Part shown: positions 45,033 through 54,334 of the stretch, one piece after another | Layout of the letters: the number at the start of each line of letters is the position of its first letter | How positions within the stretch are numbered: position 1 is the stretch's first letter | Origin: DASXRA01 sp036506155 | Lineage (GTDB): Bacteria > Actinomycetota > Actinomycetes > Mycobacteriales > Jatrophihabitantaceae | NCBI GenBank assembly: GCA_036506155.1 | Contig: DASXSF010000115.1 | Span: 1 to 64,000, forward strand | Direction: 5' to 3' | Length of the DNA stretch: 64,000 nt | Position numbers and translations under genes: made by a program | The notes under the pieces: generated by a model | Database searches by the model: none | What the model was told of the DNA's origin: nothing | Seen by the model: only the letters and a program-made list of their open reading frames with translations

Positions 45033-45979
45033 ATCGGCCGCACCGTCGGGTTGAGCCAGCGGTAGGACAGGTCGACCAGCAGGTTCACCACGATGACGAC
45101 AACGGTGAAGTAGAACGCAACCCCTTCGATCATCGGCAGGTTGTGGGTGCTGCTCGCGGTGACCGCCTGCTGGCCGAGGCCGGGGATGGCGAAGATGCCC
45201 TCGATCAGCACCGTCCCGCCGAGCAGGCTGACGAACATCAGCCCGAGCAACGTCACAATCGGGATCGCCGCATTGCGCAGCGCGTGCTTGAAGACGATCG
45301 AGCGTAGCGGTAAGCCGTGCGCGCGCAGCGCGACGATGAAATCGCGCCCCAGCACCTCGGCCATCGCGTCGCGGGTCTGCCGGGCAATGAACGCAGATCC
45401 GCCCACCGACAGCGTGATAACCGGCAGCGCCAAGCTGCGTAGCCACTGCACCGGATCGTCACCGAAGGGCACGTACCCGGTGGCTGGGAACACCTGATGC
45501 TGCACAGCAAGCCACGCGACCAGCACCAGCGCCAGCCAGAAGTTCGGCGCGGCCAGCCCGAGCAGCGACAGTCCGTTGACGAGCTTGCCGGCGAGGCCGC
45601 CGCGGACCGCGCTGAAGATCCCGATCCCGAGGCCGACCACCGCAGAGACCAGGACGGTTCCGACGATGATCGACAGGCTGGCGCCGAGTCGGCTGTTGAT
45701 CGCTTGCGTGATCGGTTGGCCGCTGAACAGATCGGTGCCCAGACTGCCGTGCAGCAGCCGGTACAGCCAGTGCCAGTACTGCACCGGCAGCGGCTGGTCG
45801 AGGCCGAGATTGTGCCGCAGCTGGTGGTACTGCTCGGGGGAGTAGGCGGTGGTCTGCCCGGACAGCATGGCCTTCGCCGCGTCGCCGGGGGCAAGCGCAC
45901 TGAGCAGGAAAGTCAGCACCGTCACGGCGAACAGCAGCACGACTGACGATGCGAACCATCGTGCCGTCGCCCGGATCAT
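45029..45979 (-). CDS. oligopeptide-type ABC transporter permease (DppB type)
   Basis: 316 residues with six membrane helices. DppB features are the N-terminal helix ASSVVLLFAVTVLTFLLSAL, the loop LRHNLGLDQPLPVQYWHWLY, GSLGTDLFSGQPITQAI, the ATPase-contact loop VALRAHGLPLRSIVFKHALR, and the C-terminal DLSYRWLNPTVRP. ATG 45979 overlaps the binding-protein stop and the stop overlaps the permease-ATPase start (both ATGA). It forms the channel with the permease half of the fused downstream protein. Confidence 0.92.
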   Translation of the reverse strand: MIRATARWFASSVVLLFAVTVLTFLLSALAPGDAAKAMLSGQTTAYSPEQYHQLRHNLGLDQPLPVQYWHWLYRLLHGSLGTDLFSGQPITQAINSRLGASLSIIVGTVLVSAVVGLGIGIFSAVRGGLAGKLVNGLSLLGLAAPNFWLALVLVAWLAVQHQVFPATGYVPFGDDPVQWLRSLALPVITLSVGGSAFIARQTRDAMAEVLGRDFIVALRAHGLPLRSIVFKHALRNAAIPIVTLLGLMFVSLLGGTVLIEGIFAIPGLGQQAVTASSTHNLPMIEGVAFYFTVVVIVVNLLVDLSYRWLNPTVRPI

Positions 45980-47538
45980 GCCGCTGGCTGCACTTCGTAG
46001 ATCGAGGCGAGCGGCGCCTTCGGCGAGACCGCCATGCCGGTGATCTTCTTCGTCGCGTAGTACGGCAGGCCGGTCGCCACCACCGGGACGAACCACGCCT
46101 GGTGGACCAGCCACGCCTCCACCTGCTGGTCGGCCCGTTCCTTGGCTGCGTCCGTCGCCTTGGCCGCCTGGTCGTACAGCGACTGCAGCTGCGCGTTCTT
46201 GGTGTGGAACGGGTTGAACAGCGCGGTCGGCAAGAACAGCGAGGGGCCCTCGGTCCAGATGGGCTGTTGGCCGAAGATCGTCATGAACGTGGGGTACTTC
46301 GGGCCGAATGCCTCGGAGAAGTACTGGTTGGAGTTGGCCCGGTCGACGATCTGCAGCGTGACGCCCACCTTCTTCCACTGCTGGGCCAGGGCCTGCGCGA
46401 CGAGGTTCATCGACTGGTACTCGGCGGTGACCGTCTTCAGTGTGAACCCGTCCGGATAGCCCGCCGCAGCGAGCAACTGCTTGGCCTTGGTGACGTCGTA
46501 CGGGTACGCGTCGTCGAGGCTCGCGTCGTAGCCGTAGCCGCCGGGCACGGTCAGCTGCGAGGTCGGCTTGCCGTCGTCGGGGAACAACGCTGTCGCGATC
46601 GCGGTGCGGTCGGTGGCGTAGTTCAGCGCCTGCCGCACCCGGACGTCGGTGAGTGGCTTGGCCATCGTGCCGTCGCGGTCGGCCAGGGTCACGCCGGTCC
46701 ACAGCAGCGGGGTCATGCTGACGGTAAGGCCGGCCTGCCGCGCGGCGGCCAGCGTGCTCGCGTCGCCGACCGCGAACTGCACCTGCCCGGTCTTCATCGC
46801 GTTCAACGTTGCCTGGGCGCTGGTGATCGCCCGGACGACGACCTTCGTCCAGTGCACCGACGCCTTGTCGTAGAAGTTCGGGTTCTGCACGAACGTGTAG
46901 TGGTCGCCGGCGACCGTCTGCGCCGGGTCGAGCTTGTACGGCCCGGCGCCGAAGGTCTGCGTGCCGAGCTTTGCCTTGTTCGTCAAGCCCAGCGGGCTGA
47001 TGATGCCGCCGACGACATCGTCCTGGGTGAGCAGGGTGGGCAGGTCGGGGTTCGGCTTGGGCGTCTTGATCACGACGGTGAGCGGGCCGGCGGCGGTGAA
47101 CCCGTCACCGGCGAACAGCGGCGCGAACTGCCCACCCGCCTTGACCACGTAGGTGAAGTGGTCGACGACGTCCTGCGCGGTCAACGCGGAACCGTCGGCG
47201 AACTTCACGCCGGGGCGTAGCTGGAGTTCGAGTTGGGTGTTGTCGCTGCCGCCGTAGTGCCATGACGTCGCCAGCCCCGGCGCGAGAGTGCCGTCGGAGC
47301 GGCGCACGATCAGCGGCTCGTAAGCCAGCGCCTGATACAGCGAGTTGTTCTGGACGGTCTTGGCGGGATCGAGCGTCTGCGGCACGGATGAGTATGCGAC
47401 CGTCAGCGTGTCGCCTACCTTTCCGCTCGGTTTCGGCTGACTGCTGGTGGCGTCGGTGCCGCCTCCCGTGGTGCACGCCGCGAGCACGGTGACGACCGCC
47501 GCCGCGGTCGCAAGGGACGCCGTCTTGTGATGGGGCAC
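45976..47538 (-). CDS. ABC transporter solute-binding lipoprotein, family 5
   Basis: 520 residues. A lipoprotein signal (ATAAAVVTVLAACTTGGG, lipobox LAAC) is followed by a family-5 binding protein: TVAYSSVPQTLDPAKTVQNN, EPLIVRRSDGTLAPGLATSW, LRPGVKFADGSALTAQDVVD, VRQALNYATDRTAIATAL. It should capture the solute outside the cell and hand it to the fused permease system. GGAGGAG precedes the start. First gene of the operon; divergent from the esterase gene at 47796, with a promoter region and a LacI gene nearby. Confidence 0.9.
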   Translation of the reverse strand: MPHHKTASLATAAAVVTVLAACTTGGGTDATSSQPKPSGKVGDTLTVAYSSVPQTLDPAKTVQNNSLYQALAYEPLIVRRSDGTLAPGLATSWHYGGSDNTQLELQLRPGVKFADGSALTAQDVVDHFTYVVKAGGQFAPLFAGDGFTAAGPLTVVIKTPKPNPDLPTLLTQDDVVGGIISPLGLTNKAKLGTQTFGAGPYKLDPAQTVAGDHYTFVQNPNFYDKASVHWTKVVVRAITSAQATLNAMKTGQVQFAVGDASTLAAARQAGLTVSMTPLLWTGVTLADRDGTMAKPLTDVRVRQALNYATDRTAIATALFPDDGKPTSQLTVPGGYGYDASLDDAYPYDVTKAKQLLAAAGYPDGFTLKTVTAEYQSMNLVAQALAQQWKKVGVTLQIVDRANSNQYFSEAFGPKYPTFMTIFGQQPIWTEGPSLFLPTALFNPFHTKNAQLQSLYDQAAKATDAAKERADQQVEAWLVHQAWFVPVVATGLPYYATKKITGMAVSPKAPLASIYEVQPAA

Positions 47539-47722
47539 GTCTCCTCCTCGTCGATGACGGGGCTCGGGATCGAGATGAAGTCCGTGTATGCACTTGGTTC
47601 GTAGGGCGGGCGGAGCCTGCCGTGTGCCGCATAGGAAACTCCCCGTTCACCCCGCTGTCAAGAGATTCCTGTAAAGCACTTCGCAGACTGAAATTACGTT
47701 GATCATCGAAGTCCGAAGGGTT

Positions 47723-47741
47723 TGCTCCGAAGCACTTGACA
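47723..47741 (+). promoter_or_regulatory. candidate promoter (-35) with overlapping LacI-type operator
   Basis: TTGACA at 47736-47741 is a perfect -35; a -10 of the form TCGAAT follows about 18 bp on. Directly upstream, TGCTCCGAAGCA (47723-47734) is a near-palindrome (two mismatches) centred on CG, as LacI-family operators are. It lies between the divergent transport operon and the esterase gene, 1.1 kb from the LacI gene. Confidence 0.35.
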
Positions 47742-47795
47742 AGAAGCTCTTACGAGAGGTCGAATGAGCCGCGTCACCGACGCCTAGGAGTCCCT

Positions 47796-48770
47796 GTGAC
47801 CACAGTGAGCCTCGCTCCCGCCGTGCAGCGACTGATCGACGAGTTCCCGCACGACCTGCCGGGGCACCTGTCGGCGGCAGACCAGCGCGAATACACGTCG
47901 CTGCTCAGCGAGCTGCTCTTCCTGCGCTACGGGCAGCCGGGGCCGCTCGTGTACTCGATCGAAGATCACCTGGTGCCGGTCGCCGGCGGCAAGATACTCG
48001 TCCGGATCTACCGCCCCGCTCACGAGCGCCCACTGCCGGCACACCTGACACTGCACGGCGGAGGCTGGAAAGTCGGGTCAGTGCGCGAGCGCGTCACCGA
48101 CGCCATCTGCCGGCAGCGCTGTCGCGAGGCGAATTGCGTCGTGCTCAGCGTCGACTATCGCCTGGCCCCAGAGCACCGCTTCCCCGTACCGCTAGACGAC
48201 TGTTACGCCGCACTGCGGTGGGCAGTCGCAAACGCCGGCCATCTCGGCATCGACGCCGGCAACGTCTCGATCGGCGGCTCGTCGGCCGGCGGCAACCTCG
48301 CCGCTGCAGTCGCGCTGCGCTGCCGCGACGAAGGTGGCCCGCGGCTTGGCTTCCAACTCCTCGAGGTGCCCGCGCTCGACCTCACGCGCGAGACCGCTCA
48401 GGCGACCCTCGCCTCTGGCGTGCTCCCGGACGTCCCGCAGCCGACGATGAACGACGCGGCCACCACCTACCTGGCCGACCCGGCGCAGGGGCGGAATCCG
48501 CTTGCCTCGCCACTGCTCGCCGAGGATCTACGCGACCTGCCGCCTGCGCATGTGATGACGGCTGAGTTCGACGTGCTGCGCACCGAAGGCGAGCACTACG
48601 CCGAGCGACTGCGCGCCGCGCACGTTCCCACGACACACAAGCGCTATCCCGGCGCCCTGCACGGAACCGCCATGCTGACGAGGACCTGGGACCAGGCCCG
48701 GCAGTGGCAACACGACGCCGCCGCAGCACTGCGCAACGCGCACTGGGCCGCGGAACTGGCTCCGGCCTGA
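47796..48770 (+). CDS. HSL-type alpha/beta-hydrolase (esterase)
   Basis: 324 residues of the hormone-sensitive-lipase family. Seen: LTLHGGGWKVGS (oxyanion hole), VSIGGSSAGGNLAAAVALR (nucleophile Ser), TAEFDVLRTEGEHYAERL (Asp) and YPGALHGTAMLTRTW (His), a complete triad. It is about 55 % alike, by eye, to the frameshifted esterase that ends the divergent transport operon. GTG 47796 has TAGGAG upstream. No signal peptide, so it acts in the cytoplasm, probably on what the importer brings in. The LacI gene follows 65 bases after its stop and is likely co-transcribed. Confidence 0.88.
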   Translation: MTTVSLAPAVQRLIDEFPHDLPGHLSAADQREYTSLLSELLFLRYGQPGPLVYSIEDHLVPVAGGKILVRIYRPAHERPLPAHLTLHGGGWKVGSVRERVTDAICRQRCREANCVVLSVDYRLAPEHRFPVPLDDCYAALRWAVANAGHLGIDAGNVSIGGSSAGGNLAAAVALRCRDEGGPRLGFQLLEVPALDLTRETAQATLASGVLPDVPQPTMNDAATTYLADPAQGRNPLASPLLAEDLRDLPPAHVMTAEFDVLRTEGEHYAERLRAAHVPTTHKRYPGALHGTAMLTRTWDQARQWQHDAAAALRNAHWAAELAPA

Positions 48771-48835
48771 GACGAGCGGCAAATCAGCCGGCCGTAGCGT
48801 GGCTGGTACCTGACACACGAAGGGAGGCGGCACAG

Positions 48836-49840
48836 ATGCCCGTCGAGCACGCGACGATCTACGACGTCGCCAGCCGAGCCGGCGTGAGCATCTCCACCGT
48901 CTCGCACACCCTGAACCGGCCGCAACGCGTCAACCCCACCACCCGCCAGCGCGTACTCGACGCGATCGACGAACTCGGCTACGTACCGAAGGCGATCGCC
49001 ATGGCGCACGCCCGCAAAGCCGTCGGCCGCATCGGCGTCCTCGCCCCCTTCAGCTCCTACGAGTCCTATACCCGCCGACTCAAGGGCATCCTGGCTGAAG
49101 CCCGAGATGAGGCCACCGAGATCGTCATCTTCGACCAGGAATCAGCAGCATCGGCAACCTCTCCGCTGCTCAGTGCACTGCCTGTCTCCCGCCGCCTCGA
49201 CGGCCTCCTGATCATGGGCCTACCACTCGACGACCGCCTCGCCGATCGACTGCTTGCCCAGGGCCTTCCCACAGTGCTCGTCGACAGCATCCGACCCGAA
49301 CTCGACTCCATCGCCATCGACGACCATGCCGCCGGCTACTGCATCGGTCGTCACCTCATCGAGCGGGGGCGACGTTCCATCGCCTACATCTCCGAAGCCC
49401 AACGCTCCGACGCGTACCTCTCCCAAGGCCAATTACGCCGCAACGGACTCCGCCGCGCGGTCACCGACGCCGGCATCGACCCCGACCAGGTCCGCCACGT
49501 GCACACCAGCAACGACATGGCCGGAGGCGTAGCCGCCATCCAGAAGATGCTCACCGAGCAGCGACTCCCCGACGCGGTGTTCGCCCACCAGGACATCCTC
49601 GCCGCCGGCGTCCTGCGCGAATGCCAACGCCAAGGCGTCCGAGTGCCCGGTGACCTGGCGATCGTCGGGTTCGACGACGGTGAGCTCGCTGAAGCGCTCG
49701 ATATCACCACTGTCCGGCAGCCCCTCGAAGAGTCCGGACGCCTCGGCTACCGCCACCTCCGCGAAGCCGTCAACGGCAGAACCGGCTCCGCCAGGCACGT
49801 CACCCTCGGCGTCGAACTCGTCGTCCGGGCGACAACATGA
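48836..49840 (+). CDS. LacI-family transcriptional regulator
   Basis: 334 residues. N-terminal HTH and hinge TIYDVASRAGVSISTVSHTL, then the periplasmic-binding-protein-like effector domain (RIGVLAPFSSYESYTRRLKG, LDGLLIMGLPLDDRLADRL, LAIVGFDDGELAEALDITTV). ATG 48836 follows GAAGGGAGG. It is placed to control the esterase and the divergent importer operon; a palindrome-like site lies in their shared upstream region (47723-47734). LacI regulators usually sense sugars or nucleosides, which would fit a sugar ester or glycoside as the imported compound. Confidence 0.9.
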   Translation: MPVEHATIYDVASRAGVSISTVSHTLNRPQRVNPTTRQRVLDAIDELGYVPKAIAMAHARKAVGRIGVLAPFSSYESYTRRLKGILAEARDEATEIVIFDQESAASATSPLLSALPVSRRLDGLLIMGLPLDDRLADRLLAQGLPTVLVDSIRPELDSIAIDDHAAGYCIGRHLIERGRRSIAYISEAQRSDAYLSQGQLRRNGLRRAVTDAGIDPDQVRHVHTSNDMAGGVAAIQKMLTEQRLPDAVFAHQDILAAGVLRECQRQGVRVPGDLAIVGFDDGELAEALDITTVRQPLEESGRLGYRHLREAVNGRTGSARHVTLGVELVVRATT

Positions 49841-49853
49841 ACGCCCGCCGCAG

Positions 49854-50792
49854 TCAGGCGGTCCGATCCCACCACTGAAGGACCCGGAGCGCGCGGAGGG
49901 TGTTCCAGCGGCTCGGCGTTCCCACATCGCCCTCAAGCTCGAAGTGAACCTGACCCGGGTGGATGCGGTCGAGCGGCCACCGGCCGTCGGGCTGCCTCTT
50001 CGAGCGCACGACCGACACCGCGTCGCTCATCCGGGGATCCGGGTCAACCCCCGAGCGTCGGAAGTAGTCGAGTGCACGCAGCACGTCGTAGTGCCAGTAG
50101 TAAGGGAACGCGAAGTCGAGATAAGCCGGCACGGCGACCTCCCCCGTGCTCTTGCGACGAAACAGGTCGCGCTCCAGCAGATACTCCTCACCGGCACGCC
50201 GGGCCGTGCGCACATCCGTCGTCCCGCCCGTCGCGCGCTCGAACTCGAGCAGGCCATCGAGCACGTTGATCGTCGTGTCGAAGGAGGACCGCGTCGATCC
50301 GATCTCGACCGCGCAGTTCCAGCCCCCGTCATCGAGCTGCTCGGCGATCATCCGCTCGACGATCGCCGCGACGTCGGCGCCGAAATAAGCCCCGGCCTCG
50401 ACCGTCCTGCCGTTGATGCACGGCTCCACCTCACCGTCGAAGTACGGCTGCCCCTCGTGCTCCCATCGGCCGTTCGCTGCGATGAGCGCTATCGCGCGGC
50501 GCGCGGACGGCGACGTCGGGTCGAGCCCGAACAGTTGCAGGGTCTGCAGCGTGTGCATCGTGGCGGTCCAGGGCTGGCCCAGGTCACCGCCCGTGTAGGA
50601 CGCGGGGAAACACGCGCCGCCCGCCCACAGTCCGTCAGGATCCTCCAGTGCGAGCAGGCGGGCGCCCCAGCCCTCGTGCTCCACCCGGGCCCGCGCGCCC
50701 GCGACCTCGTCGGGGGACGCGCTTGTGAGATCGCGCAGCACCTGCCAGCCGATGGCGGGGTCGCCCTCTAGGAGCCAGTCGATCACGCTCAC
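49854..50792 (-). CDS. alpha/alpha-toroid (terpene cyclase/prenyltransferase-fold) protein
   Basis: 312 residues made of repeated helix pairs: IGWQVLRDLTSASPDEVAGA, TATMHTLQTLQLFGLDP, MIAEQLDDGGWNCAVEIGST, NVLDGLLEFERATG, HYDVLRALDYFRRSGVDPDP, RQPDGRWPLDRIHPG. The QLDDGGW and QPDGRW segments are QW-like motifs of the squalene-cyclase/prenyltransferase fold. The DxDD of type-II terpene cyclases is absent, so a cyclase function is unlikely. Similar short toroid proteins are common and uncharacterised in actinobacteria. It converges on the LacI gene (13 bases). Confidence 0.65.
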   Translation of the reverse strand: MSVIDWLLEGDPAIGWQVLRDLTSASPDEVAGARARVEHEGWGARLLALEDPDGLWAGGACFPASYTGGDLGQPWTATMHTLQTLQLFGLDPTSPSARRAIALIAANGRWEHEGQPYFDGEVEPCINGRTVEAGAYFGADVAAIVERMIAEQLDDGGWNCAVEIGSTRSSFDTTINVLDGLLEFERATGGTTDVRTARRAGEEYLLERDLFRRKSTGEVAVPAYLDFAFPYYWHYDVLRALDYFRRSGVDPDPRMSDAVSVVRSKRQPDGRWPLDRIHPGQVHFELEGDVGTPSRWNTLRALRVLQWWDRTA

Positions 50793-50856
50793 CGCCGCAG
50801 ATTAGCCCGCGCGCCGACCCATACGGTCGGCCAGCCCGCTCGCTCAGCACGCTCGC

Positions 50857-51242
50857 TCAGCCGACGCCGAGTGTCTGCCGCTCGGGCTCGATTACGGCGA
50901 CGATGCGTTCTTCCCCTCGCGGGTAGGGCTTGCCCCTGTACTTCGCCGAGATCTGGTCGATGATCTTCCAGGCCGCGTCGCCCTCGAGCCATTCGGTGAC
51001 CCTGCCGCGGAGGACGACCGGCTGGAACGGGTTGTCGGCGGGCGCCAGGGACAGCGCCACCCGGGGGTCTCGGCGCAGGTTGCACGCTTTGCGCGAGCGC
51101 GGACCGGTGAGGAAGACGGGACCTGGTCGCCGTGGGTGCCGACCCAGACCGGGACGATGTGGGGCGAACCGTCGGGCAGGACCGAGGCCACGTGCGCCAG
51201 CGAGGTGCCGTCGAGATGGCGGCGTACGTCGGCGTCGAGCAT
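50857..51242 (-). pseudogene. pyridoxamine-5'-phosphate-oxidase-fold (PPOX) protein, single-base frameshift
   Basis: Flavin-fold protein of the F420/FMN-dependent PPOX family. Frame one gives MLDADVRRHLDGTSLAHVAS, VLPDGSPHIVPVWVGTHGDQ. The family then continues in another frame with VFLTGPRSRKACNLRRDPRV, ALSLAPADNPFQPVVLRGRV, TEWLEGDAAWKIIDQISAKY and RGKPYP to the stop at 50857. The break is at the GGG run 51118-51120, where one base is missing. Corrected length is about 128 residues, normal for this family. Most likely a sequencing slip. The product would bind FMN or F420 and reduce or bind a small substrate; it follows the LtrA-like gene on the same strand. Confidence 0.8.
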
Positions 51243-51313
51243 CCTTGTTCTCCTAACGGGGGCTGTCGGCGACTGAGGTAGGCGATGGTCGCAGGCCGGC
51301 GGTGCGCAGGGGA

Positions 51314-52530
51314 TTACCCGGTAGGTGAGTCGGCGCCGTTGGCCAGCCGCTGCGCGACTGCGAGCCCCCAGGGGATACTGAGCAGGAGTACGAGTGCGAC
51401 CCCGAGGACGAGTGGCGCCGGGCGTACGGCGCCGATGCCGAGGCACGCGGCCGCCACGGCCACGCATGTGCGGGCGAGCGGGCGGTACAAGTCCGGTTCG
51501 CGGCGCCCCCGCACAGCAGCCACGCAGTCGCCGCCGGGGTGCGGCCGTCATCGGCGTGGTCGACGAGGCTGACCATCGCGGCGCCCATCGCAGCGATGGC
51601 GGCGGTAAGCGGCAGATGACTGAACATCCAGTGGACGCTGGCCGCCGGTGTGGGTCTGGGGTGGCGGTGTCCGGCGAAGTCGAAGTAGGTCCACCAGGCG
51701 CCGAACCCGACGACGACCGCGACCAGTCCCACGCTGAGGGTGAGCGGGTTGAGCGGCTGGCCGGCGAGTCCGTCGACGACACCGGTAAGGGTCTCTCCGA
51801 GCACGATGATGGTGAGCAACCCGAACCGTTCGATCAGCGCGTCGGTGATCAGCAGGGCCGCCGCCCGGGCGGGGACGGAGGCGACAAGCACGGCGGCGAA
51901 GCCGGCTAGGTAGGCCGCGTCGAGTAAACCCCATGCCAGCATGCGAGTGCCGGCAGGCAGCAGGGCGGTGCCGGCCAGCAGGACAGCGCAGGCCGCAGTT
52001 CCCGTCACGAACAGTGCGCTCGCTCGGCGGTATTCAGGCCGGTCGCCCCGGGCAGCCAGCAGCCACAGCACAGCGAGCACCGCGAAAAGCACTGCGGCGG
52101 CAATCGCGAACGCCGCGCCTCGTGCACCGCCGGCCTCGGGGATGAAGGCGCCCATCGCGACGAGCACCAGGATCTGAAGCAGGAACGTGCTGCGGGCGCG
52201 GGCGTCGTCGCGGCCGTGCAGCTCGTGATGGAGGCTGCCGTTGGTCCAGGCGATCCATACCAACGTGAACACCACGGCAAACTCGCCAAGGCCCCGCCAG
52301 GTCAGGTGTCCGGCCAGGTGGTGGGCATCCTGGGCGACCAACACGACCACGGCCAGGTCGTAGAACAGTTCGAGCGGGCCGACTACGCGCCGGGGCGGCT
52401 GCTCACCGTGTGGCCGGGGCGGCTGCCACAGGTACTGGCGCAACCGAGCCCAGTGCCCCGGATCGGTGCCGCCGCCAGAAGAGTGGGCGGGCTCGGCAGC
52501 GTTGCCGTTGGGATCTGCACTGTCTCCCAT
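51314..52530 (-). pseudogene. LtrA (low temperature requirement A) membrane protein, broken near the 3' end
   Basis: Multi-helix membrane protein of the LtrA family: N-terminal VVGPLELFYDLAVVVLVAQD (the family signature), FAVVFTLVWIAWTNGSLHHE, LLITDALIERFGLLTIIVLG, VHWMFSHLPLTAAIAAMGAA, to TAWLLCGG. Beyond about 51520 the frame turns into Arg/Ser/Pro, while another frame gives REPDLYRPLARTCVAVAAAC, LGIGAVRPAPLVLGVALVLL and a natural end at 51314. The join needs a frame change, and a short helix seems to be missing as well, so this is either a small deletion or a cluster of errors. Function of LtrA proteins is poorly known. Confidence 0.75.
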
Positions 52531-52643
52531 GCCGGTTCGACTCCTTCGACGTCTCAATGGCAGTGTGGTTGCCCAGCGGCATCAGCGCGCTGTCGGGGCC
52601 CGGCCCGTGACGGAGTTCGCCGAGGGAGATCACGAGCGTCCCG

Positions 52644-53195
52644 TCATCGCGTCGTGCCGTTGCGGGAGCGAGGTCCGGTGACCTGTGTGACCAGGCCGGT
52701 GTGTATGTCGTAGACATAGCCGGTGACCATGATGTCGGCAGAGACGGTTTTCGAGTCGCGGATTCGCTCGACGTCGATGGGCACGGTAGTGGCGGGATCG
52801 GTGACGGCGGTGTCCTGCAAGTGTTGGTCGTCGAAGCCGCGGGACGCGAATCCCGACCGCAGCGCGTCGTCGGCCATCAAGGCTGCGCCGCAGTCGGTGT
52901 GGTGCATCACGGCGATCTCGAGCCACGGCGCCTCGGGTGTCGTGACTTCGTGCAGGTAGCTGATCCAGGCCAGATCGTCGAGGACGGCATCGGTTACTCG
53001 TCCCCCGACATTGCGCGCCACAATGGCGTCGCCCAGGGTCAGCCCGAAGATGTCGCTAGGGTCGACCCTCGGGTCGATACAGGTGATGACGTAGACCTGC
53101 TTGTTCGGGATGAACGGGATCGGCGGCACGTGATCCTTCGCGTCGGTCTGGGCGAAGCGGGCGTTGCTGGCGAGTAGCTCGTCCTGGTTGGTCAT
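52644..53195 (-). CDS. beta-carbonic anhydrase
   Basis: 183 residues. The Zn-binding and active-site motifs of beta-class carbonic anhydrases are all visible: VITCIDPRVDP (Cys, Asp-Arg pair), ARNVGGRV, and MHHTDCG (His, Cys). It interconverts CO2 and bicarbonate in the cytoplasm. The C-terminal part (ADIMVTGYVYDIHTGLVTQV) matches the usual final strand and helix of this class. It begins at ATG 53195, 79 bases after the end of the GlxA-type regulator on the same strand, and is followed by the LtrA gene. Confidence 0.9.
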   Translation of the reverse strand: MTNQDELLASNARFAQTDAKDHVPPIPFIPNKQVYVITCIDPRVDPSDIFGLTLGDAIVARNVGGRVTDAVLDDLAWISYLHEVTTPEAPWLEIAVMHHTDCGAALMADDALRSGFASRGFDDQHLQDTAVTDPATTVPIDVERIRDSKTVSADIMVTGYVYDIHTGLVTQVTGPRSRNGTTR

Positions 53196-53273
53196 GTAAT
53201 CGATCGTGAGTCGCCACAGCCGTCGTCGCGATAGCTACGACGGCCACCGGGCGCTGGGGTTGGGCCAACGCGC

Positions 53274-54221
53274 TCAGCGTGGCCGATGCGAGCGGCGGTA
53301 GGCCGTCGGGGTGGTGCCCAACTCGCGGGCCAGGTGCGTGCGCAGGGTGGTCGCACTGCCGAATCCGCTGCGGGCGGCGACGTCGTAGACGTCCAGGTCG
53401 GTTGCTTCCAGGAGTCGCAGCGCCTCACGCACCCGTTGCAGCGTCAGCCACCGCATCGGGCTCATCTCGACCTCGTCGCGGAGCTGGCGAGTGAACGAGC
53501 GCAGCGGGACGCTGGCGTGACGCGCCAGGTGGCGCACCGTCAACGGCCGGTGCATCTCCGCGATCGCCCACTCCCGCGTGGCGCCCAGCCCACCGTCTTT
53601 CGGCAGTGGCCGGTGGGCGTACTGCAGCTGACCGCCGGTGCGATGGTTGGCGACCACCATGCGCCGCGCAACGTCGGCGGCAACCTGCTCCCCGTAGTCC
53701 TGCCGGACCAGATGGATGCACAAGTCGACGCCGGCCGAGATGCCGGCGCTGGTCAGCACCTGACCCCCGTCGACGTAGAGGACGTCCGGGTTCAACCGCA
53801 CCTGGGGAAATCGCTGGCGGAAGAGGTCGGCGTGTTGCCAGTGAGTCGTCGCGGTCCGGCCGTCGAGCAGGCCGGCCGCGGCCAATGCAAACGCCCCGAC
53901 GCACACCGACGCAATGCGCGTCCCCCGAGTGGCGGCCTCGCGCAGCGCCGCCAGACTTGCTTCGTCGGGCGCCTCGAGCGGGTCGAATCCCGGCACGACC
54001 ACGGTGTCCGCCCGACCAAACACCTCAAGACCGAACGGGGCCGCCACCTCGAACCCGGTCGAGGACATCACCAGTCCCGGCTGTGCCGCGCAGACCGCGA
54101 GCGTCTAGTACGACCGAGCAGACCGGTGGCCGAAGATCTGCGCCGCAATGGACAGATCGAAGGCGACGACAACGGGCAGCGCCAATGCAACGACCCGGTG
54201 CACGCCACGGCCGCCGGTCAC
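53274..54221 (-). pseudogene. GlxA-type AraC-family regulator interrupted by one in-frame TAG
   Basis: DJ-1/PfpI-like N-terminal domain plus AraC HTH. From GTG 54221 (or 54203) the frame reads VHRVVALALPVVVAFDLSIA, AQIFGHRSARSY, then TAG (54105-54107 plus-strand CTA), then TLAVCAAQPGLVMSSTGFEV and on without break to VVPGFDPLEAP, SVCVGAFALAAAGLLDGRTA (nucleophile-elbow Cys region) and the double HTH (LARHASVPLRSFTRQLRDEV; VAARSGFGSATTLRTHLARE). The TAG sits where Glu (GAG) is usual, so one G-to-T change explains it. Translation could restart at ATG 54071, but the first third of the sensor domain would be lost. Confidence 0.8.
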
Positions 54222-54334
54222 GATCTCAGCGTACGGGGCGACGTCGGACACCGAAGTGCCATCTATTACCGGACGTACTGGCACGCGTCTCGGGTTGGAG
54301 CCGACCCGCGACCGTTCGGTCTAGCCGCTCTCGC

